From Gammaproteobacteria bacterium (lineage in GTDB: Bacteria > Pseudomonadota > Gammaproteobacteria > Chromatiales > Chromatiaceae), in assembly GCA_030594925.1 (NCBI GenBank), contig JAUVEG010000049.1, forward strand, positions 1 through 7,947: a DNA stretch of 7,947 nucleotides, read 5' to 3'. Below are positions 1-6,250 of this stretch, piece by piece. The notes beneath the pieces are model-generated. The model made no database searches and was not told the origin of the DNA. It saw nothing but the letters and a program-made list of their open reading frames with translations. A program made the translations under genes and the position numbers. The stretch's first letter is position 1, and the number at the start of each line of letters is the position of its first letter.

Positions 1-1479
1 CTCGAAGATAAGGGCAATATTGCACAAAACGATAATCTGCGGGCAATGGTCTTCTGGGGGCATGCGCCAAACAGCCAGACGCGCGGCAAGGAGATGAAAA
101 CGGCGATGGAGAAGCTGGATATGATGGTGATCATCGATCCCTATCCAACTGTTTCAGCGGTGATGCATGATCGCACCGACGGCGTCTATCTGCTGCCGGC
201 ATGCACGCAATTTGAAACCTATGGTTCCGTGACGGCATCCAACCGCTCACTGCAGTGGCGTGACAAGGTGATCGAACCGCTGTTTGAATCACTGCCTGAT
301 CAGACCATCATGTACAAGCTGACGAAAAAGTTGGGAATCGCAGAGCAGCTGTTCAAGCATATCAAGGTTGAGAATGACGAGCCGCTGATCGAGGACATCA
401 CGCGTGAATTCAACAAGGGGATGTGGACCATCGGCTATACCGGGCAAACCCCTGAAAGGATGAAGAAACAGCAGCAGAACTGGGGGACTTTTGACTATAC
501 CAGCCTCGAAGCCGAAGGCGGGCCATGCGACGGTGAGTATTACGGTTTGCCATGGCCTTGCTGGGGAACTGCCGAGATGGCCCATCCGGGCACGCCCAAT
601 CTCTATGATACGAGTAAAGCTGTTGCCAAAGGCGGTCTCAATTTCCGCGCGCGTTTTGGCGTGGAGCGCAACGGCGAGAGCCTGCTGGCGAGCGGCTCCT
701 ATCCGCTGGGCAACGAGCTCAAGGACGGCCATCCGGAATTTTCCGCCGAGCTGCTGCAGAAACTTGGCTGGTGGGATGACCTGACGCCGGAAGAGAAAAC
801 ATTGGCGGAAGGCAAGAACTGGAAGACGGACCTTTCCGGTGGAATTCAGCGGGTCGCTATCAAGCATGGCTGTGCGCCTTTCGGCAACGCCAAGGCGAGG
901 GCAGTGGTGTGGACCTTCCCGGATCCGGTTCCCATTCATCGCGAGCCGCTCTACACCAGCCGCCGCGACCTGGTGGAGAAATATCCAACCTACGAAGACC
1001 GCAAATCATTCTATCGTCTGCCGACACGCTATGCCTCTATTCAGGCAAAAGACTATTCGAAGGATTTCCCCATCATCCTCACGACAGGCAGACTGGTGGA
1101 GTACGAGGGCGGCGGTGATGAGACGCGCTCCAATCCGTGGCTGGCTGAACTGCAGCAGGATATGTTTGTCGAACTGCATCCGCGTGACGCCAACAACGCC
1201 GGCGTCAGAGATGGCGACGATGTCTGGCTGGAGAGCCCCGAGGGTGCGCGTATCAAGATCAAGGCGCAGGTGACCAGGCGTGTGGGATCGGGTGTGGCCT
1301 TCATGCCATTCCATTTCGGCGGCCATTTTGAAGGCAAGGATCTGCGCAGCAAGTATCCACCAGGTGCAGATCCCTATGTTTTGGGGGAGGCAGCCAATAC
1401 GGCAATGACCTACGGTTATGACTCGGTGACACAGATGCAGGAATCAAAATGCAGTCTGTGCCGTATCACAAAAGTTTAA
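1..1479 (+). CDS. fdhA: Formate dehydrogenase catalytic (alpha) subunit, C-terminal half; 5' end outside window
   Basis: This is the molybdo/tungstopterin subunit that oxidises formate to CO2. The frame is open from base 1 and the visible part is 492 residues, about half of a typical ~950-1015-residue FDH-N-type alpha subunit. The catalytic Sec/Cys, the N-terminal [4Fe-4S] cluster and any Tat signal are therefore not visible. Recognisable pieces are the NRSLQWRDKVIEPLFES segment (about residues 83-99), and a C-terminal molybdopterin-dinucleotide-binding domain from about residue 354 (IILTTGRLVEYEGGGDETR) through MPFHFGG (about 435-441). The tail TAMTYGYDSVTQMQ is typical of FDH alpha subunits from multi-subunit membrane enzymes. 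The extreme C-terminus carries a CSLC pair. fdhB follows 15 bp downstream, so the two are co-transcribed. FDH identity is well supported by sequence and by fdhB and fdhC next door. Molybdenum or tungsten cannot be decided here. Confidence 0.95.
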   Translation, partial: LEDKGNIAQNDNLRAMVFWGHAPNSQTRGKEMKTAMEKLDMMVIIDPYPTVSAVMHDRTDGVYLLPACTQFETYGSVTASNRSLQWRDKVIEPLFESLPDQTIMYKLTKKLGIAEQLFKHIKVENDEPLIEDITREFNKGMWTIGYTGQTPERMKKQQQNWGTFDYTSLEAEGGPCDGEYYGLPWPCWGTAEMAHPGTPNLYDTSKAVAKGGLNFRARFGVERNGESLLASGSYPLGNELKDGHPEFSAELLQKLGWWDDLTPEEKTLAEGKNWKTDLSGGIQRVAIKHGCAPFGNAKARAVVWTFPDPVPIHREPLYTSRRDLVEKYPTYEDRKSFYRLPTRYASIQAKDYSKDFPIILTTGRLVEYEGGGDETRSNPWLAELQQDMFVELHPRDANNAGVRDGDDVWLESPEGARIKIKAQVTRRVGSGVAFMPFHFGGHFEGKDLRSKYPPGADPYVLGEAANTAMTYGYDSVTQMQESKCSLCRITKV

Positions 1480-1494
1480 TGGGAGACTGATCCA

Positions 1495-2124
1495 ATGGCG
1501 CGTATGAAATTCTACTGTGATGCCGAGCGTTGCATCGAATGCAACGGCTGCGTTACTGCATGTAAAAATGAAAACGATGTTCCATGGGGCGTCAATCGCC
1601 GCAGGGTTGTCACCATCAAGGATGGCGAGGCTGGAGAGCGTTCACTCTCCGTGGCCTGTATGCACTGTTCCGATGCTCCCTGTGCGGCGGTCTGTCCCGT
1701 CAACTGCTTCTATACTACAGATGACGGCCTGGTGCTGCATGACAAGGATATCTGCATCGGCTGCGGCTACTGCTTCTACGCCTGCCCATTCGGCGCGCCG
1801 CAGTTCCCGGAAGACGGCGCATTCGCCAGCCGCGGCAAGATGGATAAATGCACCTTCTGCGCCGGTGGACCCGAGGAGGACAACAGCGCGGAGGAGAGAC
1901 GCAAATACGGCTCCAACCGCCTGGCCGAAGGCAAGCTGCCGTTGTGTGCGGAGATGTGCGCAACCAAGGCGCTGCTGGCAGGTGATGCGAGTGTTATCTC
2001 TGACATCTACCGCAAGCGCGTCGTCAACCGGGGAGCCAGTGTGCTCGACTGGGGCGTCTCCTATCAGAAAGCTTCCCTGAGAAGTTCCAAGGGAATGAAG
2101 GGCAAGGCTACTGCGGAAGAGTAA
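1495..2124 (+). CDS. fdhB: Formate dehydrogenase iron-sulfur (beta) subunit, four [4Fe-4S] clusters
   Basis: This 209-residue ferredoxin-like electron-transfer subunit passes electrons from the FdhA active site towards the cytochrome b subunit. Four cysteine groups are visible: C13/C16/C19/C23, C55/C58/C63/C67, C87/C90/C93/C97, and C119/C122 with C151/C155. The last pairs flank an insertion containing GGPEEDN. This matches the four-cluster beta subunits of FDH and related DMSO-reductase-family enzymes. It is shorter than E. coli FdnH and shows no C-terminal transmembrane anchor, as in the soluble FDH3-type beta subunits. It must then be held at the membrane through FdhA/FdhC contacts (inference). 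The start has GGGAG at 1481-1485, nine bases before the ATG. The stop is followed two bases later by a long inverted repeat and a 334-bp gap before fdhC. Confidence 0.96.
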   Translation: MARMKFYCDAERCIECNGCVTACKNENDVPWGVNRRRVVTIKDGEAGERSLSVACMHCSDAPCAAVCPVNCFYTTDDGLVLHDKDICIGCGYCFYACPFGAPQFPEDGAFASRGKMDKCTFCAGGPEEDNSAEERRKYGSNRLAEGKLPLCAEMCATKALLAGDASVISDIYRKRVVNRGASVLDWGVSYQKASLRSSKGMKGKATAEE

Positions 2125-2125
2125 C

Positions 2126-2268
2126 GGAAGTTCTGGTCAAGTCGCTTCGCCTATATGGATGGTCACTACGGGCTTCCTGCCCTCTCGTGACACTCGTACA
2201 TCCCTGTACAACGTAGGTGAGGGGCGTGAGCAGGACGCGGAAGCTTAGCGACTAGACCAGAACATTCC
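2126..2268. repeat. Long inverted-repeat element between fdhB and fdhC
   Basis: The ends form a near-perfect inverted repeat. GTTCTGGTCAAGTCGCT (2130-2146) pairs with 2247-2263 at 16 of 17 positions. The stem extends by GGAA (2126-2129) to TTCC (2265-2268) across a single bulged base. Inside, 2172-2180 pairs with 2230-2238 at 8 of 9 positions, and a small apex hairpin GTACA-TCCC-TGTAC lies at 2196-2209. The element starts two bases after the fdhB stop, has no T-run after it and carries no evident coding sequence. It looks like a dispersed intergenic repeat (REP/MITE-like). As RNA it could separate fdhAB from fdhC expression or protect the 3' end of the fdhAB transcript. Function is inference; the symmetry is seen directly. 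Confidence 0.7.
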
Positions 2269-2282
2269 TGCAAGTTTGTCTA

Positions 2283-2340
2283 CGGGGGAGGGGTTTACTA
2301 TCAATGAATTACAGTGAGCATTTTGTCTGCCCTTCCCCCG
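2283..2340 (+). other. G-rich/C-rich stem with 36-nt loop
   Basis: CGGGGGAGGGG (2283-2293) can pair over 11 positions, including one G-U, with CCCTTCCCCCG (2330-2340). The two arms are separated by 36 bases. It lies in the fdhB-fdhC gap, between the inverted-repeat element and the fdhC leader. I see no protein-coding sequence here. It may be an RNA structure in the fdhC leader or chance pairing of two homopolymeric tracts. Confidence 0.3.
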
Positions 2341-2376
2341 AGCCCCCATCCCATGGACTTATTCAGGGGTTCCTTA

Positions 2377-2475
2377 ATGCGCTTTGTTGTTTCTCTTTTT
2401 TCTGCGCCGAATGTGTTCGGCGCAGCGCGACCCATGCAGACAACTTCTCAAGGCCGACATGTTGATCAATCATAG
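2377..2475 (+). CDS. Possible 32-codon leader ORF overlapping the fdhC start (unproven)
   Basis: An ATG at 2377 follows CAGGGG (2364-2369) at seven-base spacing. It opens a 32-residue frame (MRFVVSLFSAPNVFGAARPM...) ending with TAG at 2473-2475, which overlaps the preferred fdhC start by 17 bases in another frame. It contains the whole 2402-2425 hairpin. I do not recognise the peptide. It could be a translationally coupled leader for fdhC, or simply a chance frame. Its ribosome-binding site looks at least as good as that of fdhC itself, which is the only reason to list it. Confidence 0.15.
   Translation: MRFVVSLFSAPNVFGAARPMQTTSQGRHVDQS
2402..2425 (+). promoter_or_regulatory. Perfect 10-bp hairpin in the fdhC leader
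   Basis: CTGCGCCGAA (2402-2411) and TTCGGCGCAG (2416-2425) are perfect reverse complements around a TGTG loop. The hairpin ends 33 bases before the preferred fdhC ATG. A pyrimidine/T-rich run (about 2383-2403) lies before it rather than after it, so it is not a standard intrinsic terminator on either strand. It may be an RNA structure affecting fdhC translation or mRNA ends, or an operator. The symmetry is certain; the role is not. Confidence 0.5.
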
Positions 2476-3523
2476 ACGGGGACTTTCTTTTTTTGCGGTG
2501 TTGTTCGTGCTGCTCATTGTTTCCCCTGCATTTGCTGAGGATGCCGCTTCATCAAACAAACCTGTCACTGTGCCGAATCCGGCCTCGGATCTGTGGCGTG
2601 CAGTGAACCCGCAGCAACTCCCGCCTGCGGTGGCGGCGATGTTTCCCCGGGGCGACAGCCAGGTTCAGGGTGTGCAAAGCGGCGTACTGATCAATCAGCA
2701 GGGCCAGATCTGGCGGTACTTTCGCATGAAGCAACTCCTGCCAATAGGCGGTTACCTGCTTGCAGGCGCTATGCTGGCGGTGTTGTTATTCTACTTCATC
2801 CGCGGCAAGGTTCTCATCAGGGATGGAGAGTCGGACAAAAAAATAGAGCGATACTCTGTCTATGAACGCATGATCCACTGGTTCATGGCGTTCATCTTCC
2901 TTTTTCTGGGATTCAGCGGGCTGATCCTGTTATTCGGCCGCTCACTGCTGCTGCCGTGGATGGGGCCGGAACTCTTCTCTATACTGGCATCCGCCGCCAA
3001 GGAGGGACATAACCTTTTCGGCCCCCTGTTTCTGCTGGCGCTGGTGCTGATGTTTCTGAAATTCGTGGTTAGAAACATCTATCAGAAAGGCGACCTGACC
3101 TGGTTGCTGAAGGGTGGCGGGATTATCGGCGAGCACGATGTTCCGTCAAATTTTTTCAACATGGGGGAGAAGACGCTTTTCTGGCTGCTGATCCTGGTTG
3201 GCGGACTCATCGCAATCTCCGGGGTCGTGCTGCTGTTTCCTGTTTTCGAACAGGGACGCGGCATTATGGAACTCTCTCATGTGGTCCACGCCATTGCCGC
3301 AGTTATCATGTTGACGGTTATCATCGGCCACATCTATATTGGCACGATCGGTATGCAGGGAGCCATCGAGGGGATGACCAGCGGCTATTGCGATCTTAAC
3401 TGGGCGAAAGACCACCATTCGTGGTGGGCGCAGCGGTGCATCGATGAAGGCAAGATTGTACCGAAGCAGCAGGGCTCCGCTGTGCATCATGACAATCCCG
3501 GTCCCGGGGAGGTGGAAAAATGA
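2459..3523 (+). CDS. fdhC: Formate dehydrogenase cytochrome b (gamma) subunit
   Basis: This membrane subunit (354 residues) takes electrons from FdhB through two b haems and reduces quinone. The ATG at 2459 is chosen because it begins a classical signal peptide (MLINHRRGLSFFAVLFVLL...SPAFA, cleavage about after residue 26). The frame extends upstream to a TTG at 2384, but that would add 25 unlikely residues. A weak AAGG lies five bases upstream of the ATG. After a periplasmic stretch (about 27-92) come membrane segments near 93-115, 136-160, 184-204, 238-263 and 271-298. Candidate haem ligands are H140, H184, H277 and H291. The 14-residue spacing of the last two equals that of the two C-terminal haem histidines of E. 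coli FdnI. H274 is also present. The stop overlaps the next start (ATGA), tying isp1 to this operon. The signal peptide plus N-terminal extension is typical of longer FDH3-type gamma subunits. Confidence 0.93.
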   Translation: MLINHRRGLSFFAVLFVLLIVSPAFAEDAASSNKPVTVPNPASDLWRAVNPQQLPPAVAAMFPRGDSQVQGVQSGVLINQQGQIWRYFRMKQLLPIGGYLLAGAMLAVLLFYFIRGKVLIRDGESDKKIERYSVYERMIHWFMAFIFLFLGFSGLILLFGRSLLLPWMGPELFSILASAAKEGHNLFGPLFLLALVLMFLKFVVRNIYQKGDLTWLLKGGGIIGEHDVPSNFFNMGEKTLFWLLILVGGLIAISGVVLLFPVFEQGRGIMELSHVVHAIAAVIMLTVIIGHIYIGTIGMQGAIEGMTSGYCDLNWAKDHHSWWAQRCIDEGKIVPKQQGSAVHHDNPGPGEVEK

Positions 3524-4161
3524 TCGCGCAACTGATTGATGGCCCGCTATGGTATTTCTCGTTGACAGTGTTTGTGCTGGGCGTGCTGTGGCGACTCTTT
3601 ATGATCCTGCGTGCAGGCGTCAAAAAAGATCTGGCTGTGCCCCGGGATGGCAGCGGGGCCGGAGCCTTGCGTGCGATTTTCAGCCGTTTTGTGCCTGAAC
3701 GCACAGTCCGGCGGCATGGCAAGGTTCAGCTGATCGCCGGTTACATGTTTCACCTGGGGCTGTTTGCGTTGCTTTTTCTGGCGCGCCCCCATGTCGATTT
3801 TTTTGCCGAGCGCATGACAGGTTTTGGCTGGTGGTCGATGCCCTACTGGGCGTTTATCGTTGCCGCCGAGATTGCCTTTGCCGGTTTGATCATGCTGTGG
3901 CTCTATCGCCTGCTGAACCCCGTGACGCGCCTGCTCTCCAGTGCGGATGACTACGTGGGTACGGTACTGGTGTTTCTGGTGATGCTGAGCGGCTGTCTGG
4001 CTTTGGCGCAGTCGGTCGAGGCTTTGCGCCTGACGCACCTGTTGCTGGTCGAGATGCTGCTGATCTACTTTCCGTTCAGCAGCCTGATGCACGCTTTTAC
4101 CTTCGCCTTCAGCCGGGGATACACCGGGGCCACCATGGGGCGCAAGGGAATCAGGGCATGA
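3520..4161 (+). CDS. isp1: NarI-like cytochrome b membrane protein, Isp1-type
   Basis: This 213-residue protein has about five transmembrane segments (roughly 8-31, 69-89, 110-132, 145-164, 173-198). It resembles the NarI/DsrM/Isp1 cytochrome b family, which links quinones or periplasmic redox enzymes to an iron-sulfur partner. Likely haem ligands are H66 and H78 around segment 2, and H173 and H191 in segment 5. The last pair has the 18-residue spacing of NarI His187/His205. It starts inside the fdhC stop (ATGA), with a strong GGAGGT at 3508-3513. The symbol isp1 rests on length, fold, the HdrD-like gene next and the hydrogenase genes downstream. DsrM, HmcE or TmcC relatives are alternatives. 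Unlike described hyn loci, it is coupled to fdhC rather than placed after the hydrogenase small-subunit gene. Confidence 0.8.
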   Translation: MIAQLIDGPLWYFSLTVFVLGVLWRLFMILRAGVKKDLAVPRDGSGAGALRAIFSRFVPERTVRRHGKVQLIAGYMFHLGLFALLFLARPHVDFFAERMTGFGWWSMPYWAFIVAAEIAFAGLIMLWLYRLLNPVTRLLSSADDYVGTVLVFLVMLSGCLALAQSVEALRLTHLLLVEMLLIYFPFSSLMHAFTFAFSRGYTGATMGRKGIRA

Positions 4162-4222
4162 ACCTGACTAGCCATTTTTGAGTAGCTAACATTTTTACAA
4201 ATGAGTCAAATTTCAATAATAA

Positions 4223-4284
4223 TTCTCGCAAAGGCGCAAAGCTCGCCAAGAAAAACCTTTGCGGTCTTAGCGTCTTGGCGAGAA
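4223..4284. repeat. 62-bp imperfect palindrome between isp1 and isp2
   Basis: Arms 4223-4250 and 4257-4284 are reverse complements at 22 of 28 positions; two further positions form G-U pairs. The loop is AAAAAC. The left arm itself is built from short repeats of the CGCAAAG type (CGCAAAG, GCGCAAAG, CTCGCCAAG). Sequences of the form CTCGCAAAGACGC...GCGTCTTTGCGAG are a common dispersed intergenic repeat in diverse bacteria. It lies in the 184-bp gap between isp1 and isp2, has no clear T-run following it, and is not an obvious terminator. The rest of that gap is AT-rich with no recognisable gene. Confidence 0.65.
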
Positions 4285-4345
4285 AAAATGATTTCTTTTA
4301 TGCATCGTCAGTCTGAGATGTGGTCTCACTAGAGAGAATTAAGAG

Positions 4346-5629
4346 ATGAGCGAACAATTTGAACTAGGTGTAGCCGAACTCGGCAAGCAGATCGACGCCA
4401 GGATCTCCTCCTATTTCTCGAGCTGCGTTCACTGCGGCCTGTGCGCCGAGGCATGTCTCTTCTACACGGAAACCGGTGATCCACGTTACACGCCTATCTA
4501 CAAGCTGGAGCCGATGAAAAAACTATGGCGCCAGGAGCATACGATCCGCGGCAAGCTGGCAAAGGCGCTTGGATTGTCGAAACCGCTGCAGGAGAAGGAT
4601 TTTGCCGACTGGGAAGAGCTTGTCTATGACAGCTGCACCCTGTGCGGACGCTGTTCGATGGTGTGCCCGGTGGGCAACGATATCACCTACATGATCAGCA
4701 AGGAGCGGGAGGGATTTTCCAGGGCAGGCTATGCGCCTGAAGGCCTCAAGGGCGCCACGCAACGCGCGCTCGAAATTGGCAGCCCCATGGGAGTGACACT
4801 GAAAACCGTCCTGGCTACCCTGGCGCATGTTGAGAAGGATACCGGTCTGAGTGTCCCTGTGGATCAGCAGGGCGCAGATTATATGACACTCTTCTCCTCC
4901 ATGGAGGTGGTCAACTTCCCGGAATACATCGAGAGCATCGCCCGTATTTTTGATGCGGCCGGGGTCTCCTGGACGATCAGCAGCAAGGCATTCGAGGCGA
5001 CCAACAGCGGCATCCAGATTGGCAACAGTGACAATGCAGCCGAGATCGTGGGTCGTGTCGTTACTGCAGCAGAGGAGCTGGGTGTCAAATATGTTATTAG
5101 CCCTGAGTGCGGACACGCCTATACCTCGATTCGTTGGGCTGGACCGAATCTTATCGGCCGTCCCTATCGATTCAAAGTGATCCACATTCTGGAGTTGCTG
5201 GATCAGTTGAAACAGGAGGGACGCATCAGGTTCAGCGGAAAAACAGACGAGCCAGTGACATTTCATGACCCCTGTCAGATCGTTCGCCGCGGGGGAGTCG
5301 TGCAGCCGCAGCGGGATCTGCTCAACGGCATTGCTGAAAATTTTGTAGAGATGACCGATCACGGCGTCATGAACTGGTGTTGCGGAGGCGGCGGTGGCGT
5401 CAGCGCCAATGAGCGCGCCGATGAGTTGCGAATCAAGGCATTCGACCGCAAACGCAAACAAATCGAAGAGACAGGAGTAAACACTGTTGTCACTGCCTGC
5501 GCAAACTGCCGCATGATGTTGGAGGACGGTATCGAGGAGAACGAGATGGAGACCACAGTTATCGGGCTGACCGAACTGATTGCCGACTATCTTGTTACTG
5601 ACGCTAAAGAGCAATCTGAGGTGAGATGA
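4346..5629 (+). CDS. isp2: HdrD/DsrK-like iron-sulfur protein with CCG domain, Isp2-type
   Basis: This 427-residue protein has no signal peptide or membrane segment, so it is probably cytoplasmic and bound to Isp1. The N-terminus carries two ferredoxin-type [4Fe-4S] motifs, C27/C30/C33/C37 and C97/C100/C103/C107. The C-terminal half has the heterodisulfide-reductase CCG signature: C310 (HDPC), C345-C346 (WCCGGGGGV), and C385/C388 (ACANC). These usually bind a non-cubane [4Fe-4S] cluster that handles disulfides or thiols. The preceding half-domain (about 180-296) looks like a decayed first CCG copy that keeps only C255 (SPECGHAY). Length and partner match Isp2 of Thiocapsa-type hydrogenases; DsrK and TmcB are relatives. 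Its stop overlaps the next gene's first ATG. A 184-bp repeat-bearing gap separates it from isp1, although the two are expected to work together. Confidence 0.85.
   Translation: MSEQFELGVAELGKQIDARISSYFSSCVHCGLCAEACLFYTETGDPRYTPIYKLEPMKKLWRQEHTIRGKLAKALGLSKPLQEKDFADWEELVYDSCTLCGRCSMVCPVGNDITYMISKEREGFSRAGYAPEGLKGATQRALEIGSPMGVTLKTVLATLAHVEKDTGLSVPVDQQGADYMTLFSSMEVVNFPEYIESIARIFDAAGVSWTISSKAFEATNSGIQIGNSDNAAEIVGRVVTAAEELGVKYVISPECGHAYTSIRWAGPNLIGRPYRFKVIHILELLDQLKQEGRIRFSGKTDEPVTFHDPCQIVRRGGVVQPQRDLLNGIAENFVEMTDHGVMNWCCGGGGGVSANERADELRIKAFDRKRKQIEETGVNTVVTACANCRMMLEDGIEENEMETTVIGLTELIADYLVTDAKEQSEVR
5618..5623 (+). promoter_or_regulatory. Ribosome binding site selecting the second of two tandem ATGs
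   Basis: GAGGTG lies five bases before the ATG at 5629 but only two bases before the ATG at 5626. The normal spacing favours 5629 as the start of the small cysteine protein. Both codons are in the same frame, so the product differs by one methionine. The site lies inside the isp2 coding end, implying translational coupling. Confidence 0.5.
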
Positions 5630-6087
5630 TGTCGATTATCAATAATGATACTGAATTCAGACGGGTGTTGAAGAAACTGGATAAAGATCAGTTGCGTGAG
5701 ATAGGTGCGGGATTCGTCCAGAATGTGCTGCACTTGAACAAGGACAAGCGTGTGGCGCGTGCGGTTGATGTGGCCAGAAATAGAGATGCCTCTGATGACG
5801 AGCTGCTGGCCGCATACAAGGCGACCAGGGTGGCGACGGTTGACAGCCGTACCCGCTGCGGCGCCGACTGCAACTGGGATGAACAGGCGGCGCACTTCGT
5901 GGCACGCGCGTCTGCCGCCATGGTCGCGCCGGAAGGGGTGTGCAAGGCGGCCGATCCTCCATGGCAGGTGGTGATGAGCTGCCGCATGGCGCAAAATTGT
6001 GCGCTGATTGCTGCGGATGACGACTCAAGCAATGACGAGAGTGGAAATCAGTATCGCATCATGAATGACTATTTGGTCTCGCAGTAA
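5629..6087 (+). CDS. Unrecognised ~152-residue cysteine-containing protein linked to isp2
   Basis: I do not recognise this protein. It is soluble, with no signal peptide or membrane segment. The N-terminal half is charged and probably helical (about residues 7-66, rich in K, R, D, E, L). The second half holds five cysteines: C77 and C81 (RCGADC), C105 (EGVCKA), C118 and C124 (SCRMAQNC), with a DPPWQVV stretch between. The clustering suggests a metal, Fe-S or redox-disulfide site, but no known motif fits exactly. It overlaps isp2 by one base and precedes the hydrogenase maturation genes. A role with the Isp module, either electron transfer or assembly, is plausible inference. An in-frame ATG at 5626 would add one residue. 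Confidence 0.8.
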   Translation: MSIINNDTEFRRVLKKLDKDQLREIGAGFVQNVLHLNKDKRVARAVDVARNRDASDDELLAAYKATRVATVDSRTRCGADCNWDEQAAHFVARASAAMVAPEGVCKAADPPWQVVMSCRMAQNCALIAADDDSSNDESGNQYRIMNDYLVSQ

Positions 6088-6148
6088 GTCATCTCTCAAA
6101 ATACCGTAGTCTCTACCGCCAATATCCCCTTATGTGAACCGCATGTTC

Positions 6149-6213
6149 GCAGTTGGCAGTTTGTAGTAATTTATGTCGTATTGCTGCAAACTGCAGACTG
6201 CAGACTGATGACT
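6149..6213. repeat. Short inverted and 7-bp tandem repeats (GCAGACT type)
   Basis: Four consecutive 7-mers, GCAAACT, GCAGACT, GCAGACT and GATGACT, occupy 6186-6213. Just upstream, 6149-6166 (GCAGTTGGCAGTTTGTAG) is the reverse complement of 6184-6201 at 15 of 18 positions. The two form a potential hairpin with a 17-base loop. Such GCAGTTTGCAG/CTGCAAACTGC sequences look like a dispersed intergenic repeat. The element fills the middle of the 201-bp spacer between the cysteine protein and the hydrogenase protease gene. I see no gene in that spacer. Confidence 0.55.
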
Positions 6214-6221
6214 GTTCTCAA

Positions 6222-6250
6222 TTGTAAGTTGCTCGCCTTTGTGTGATACT
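6222..6250 (+). promoter_or_regulatory. Candidate sigma70 promoter for the hydrogenase genes
   Basis: TTGTAA (6222-6227) and GATACT (6245-6250) are separated by 17 bases. Each matches four of six consensus positions, and a TG dinucleotide one base upstream of the -10 gives an extended -10 form. It would start transcription about 30 bases before the protease ATG, just after the repeat element. This is the first spacer after the FDH-isp run where a new transcript would make sense. No clear sigma54 -24/-12 or FNR box was found. Confidence 0.3.

Noticed and set aside
289..939. A 216-codon minus-strand frame inside fdhA
   Set aside because: The + strand frame is conserved FDH alpha sequence throughout. 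The antisense product resembles no family I know and has no neighbouring partner.
2402..2425. Intrinsic terminator after fdhB
   Set aside because: The stem is perfect, but the T-run precedes it on the + strand and would be an A-run after it on the minus strand. No U-tract follows in either direction.
2384..2458. TTG at 2384 or ATG at 2411 as the start of fdhC
   Set aside because: Either would place extra residues before a well-formed signal peptide that begins at the ATG at 2459, and would put the 2402-2425 hairpin in or beside the coding start.
3547..4092. A 181-codon minus-strand frame opposite isp1
   Set aside because: The product is Q/H-rich with no fold signal, as expected from the complement of a leucine-rich membrane protein gene.
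4523..5614. A 363-codon open frame on the minus strand opposite isp2
   Set aside because: It mirrors a gene with clear ferredoxin and CCG motifs on the + strand. Its translation shows no recognisable domain, and codon structure explains the long antisense frame.
3520..5629. dsrM-dsrK of the dissimilatory sulfite reductase complex
   Set aside because: The fold and domain logic are similar, but no dsrJ, dsrO, dsrP or dsrC-like gene is adjacent and the surroundings are formate dehydrogenase and hydrogenase. Isp1-Isp2 fits better; DsrMK remains a distant alternative.
6186..6213. CRISPR-like array
   Set aside because: The repeats are contiguous 7-mers without spacers, and no cas genes are present.
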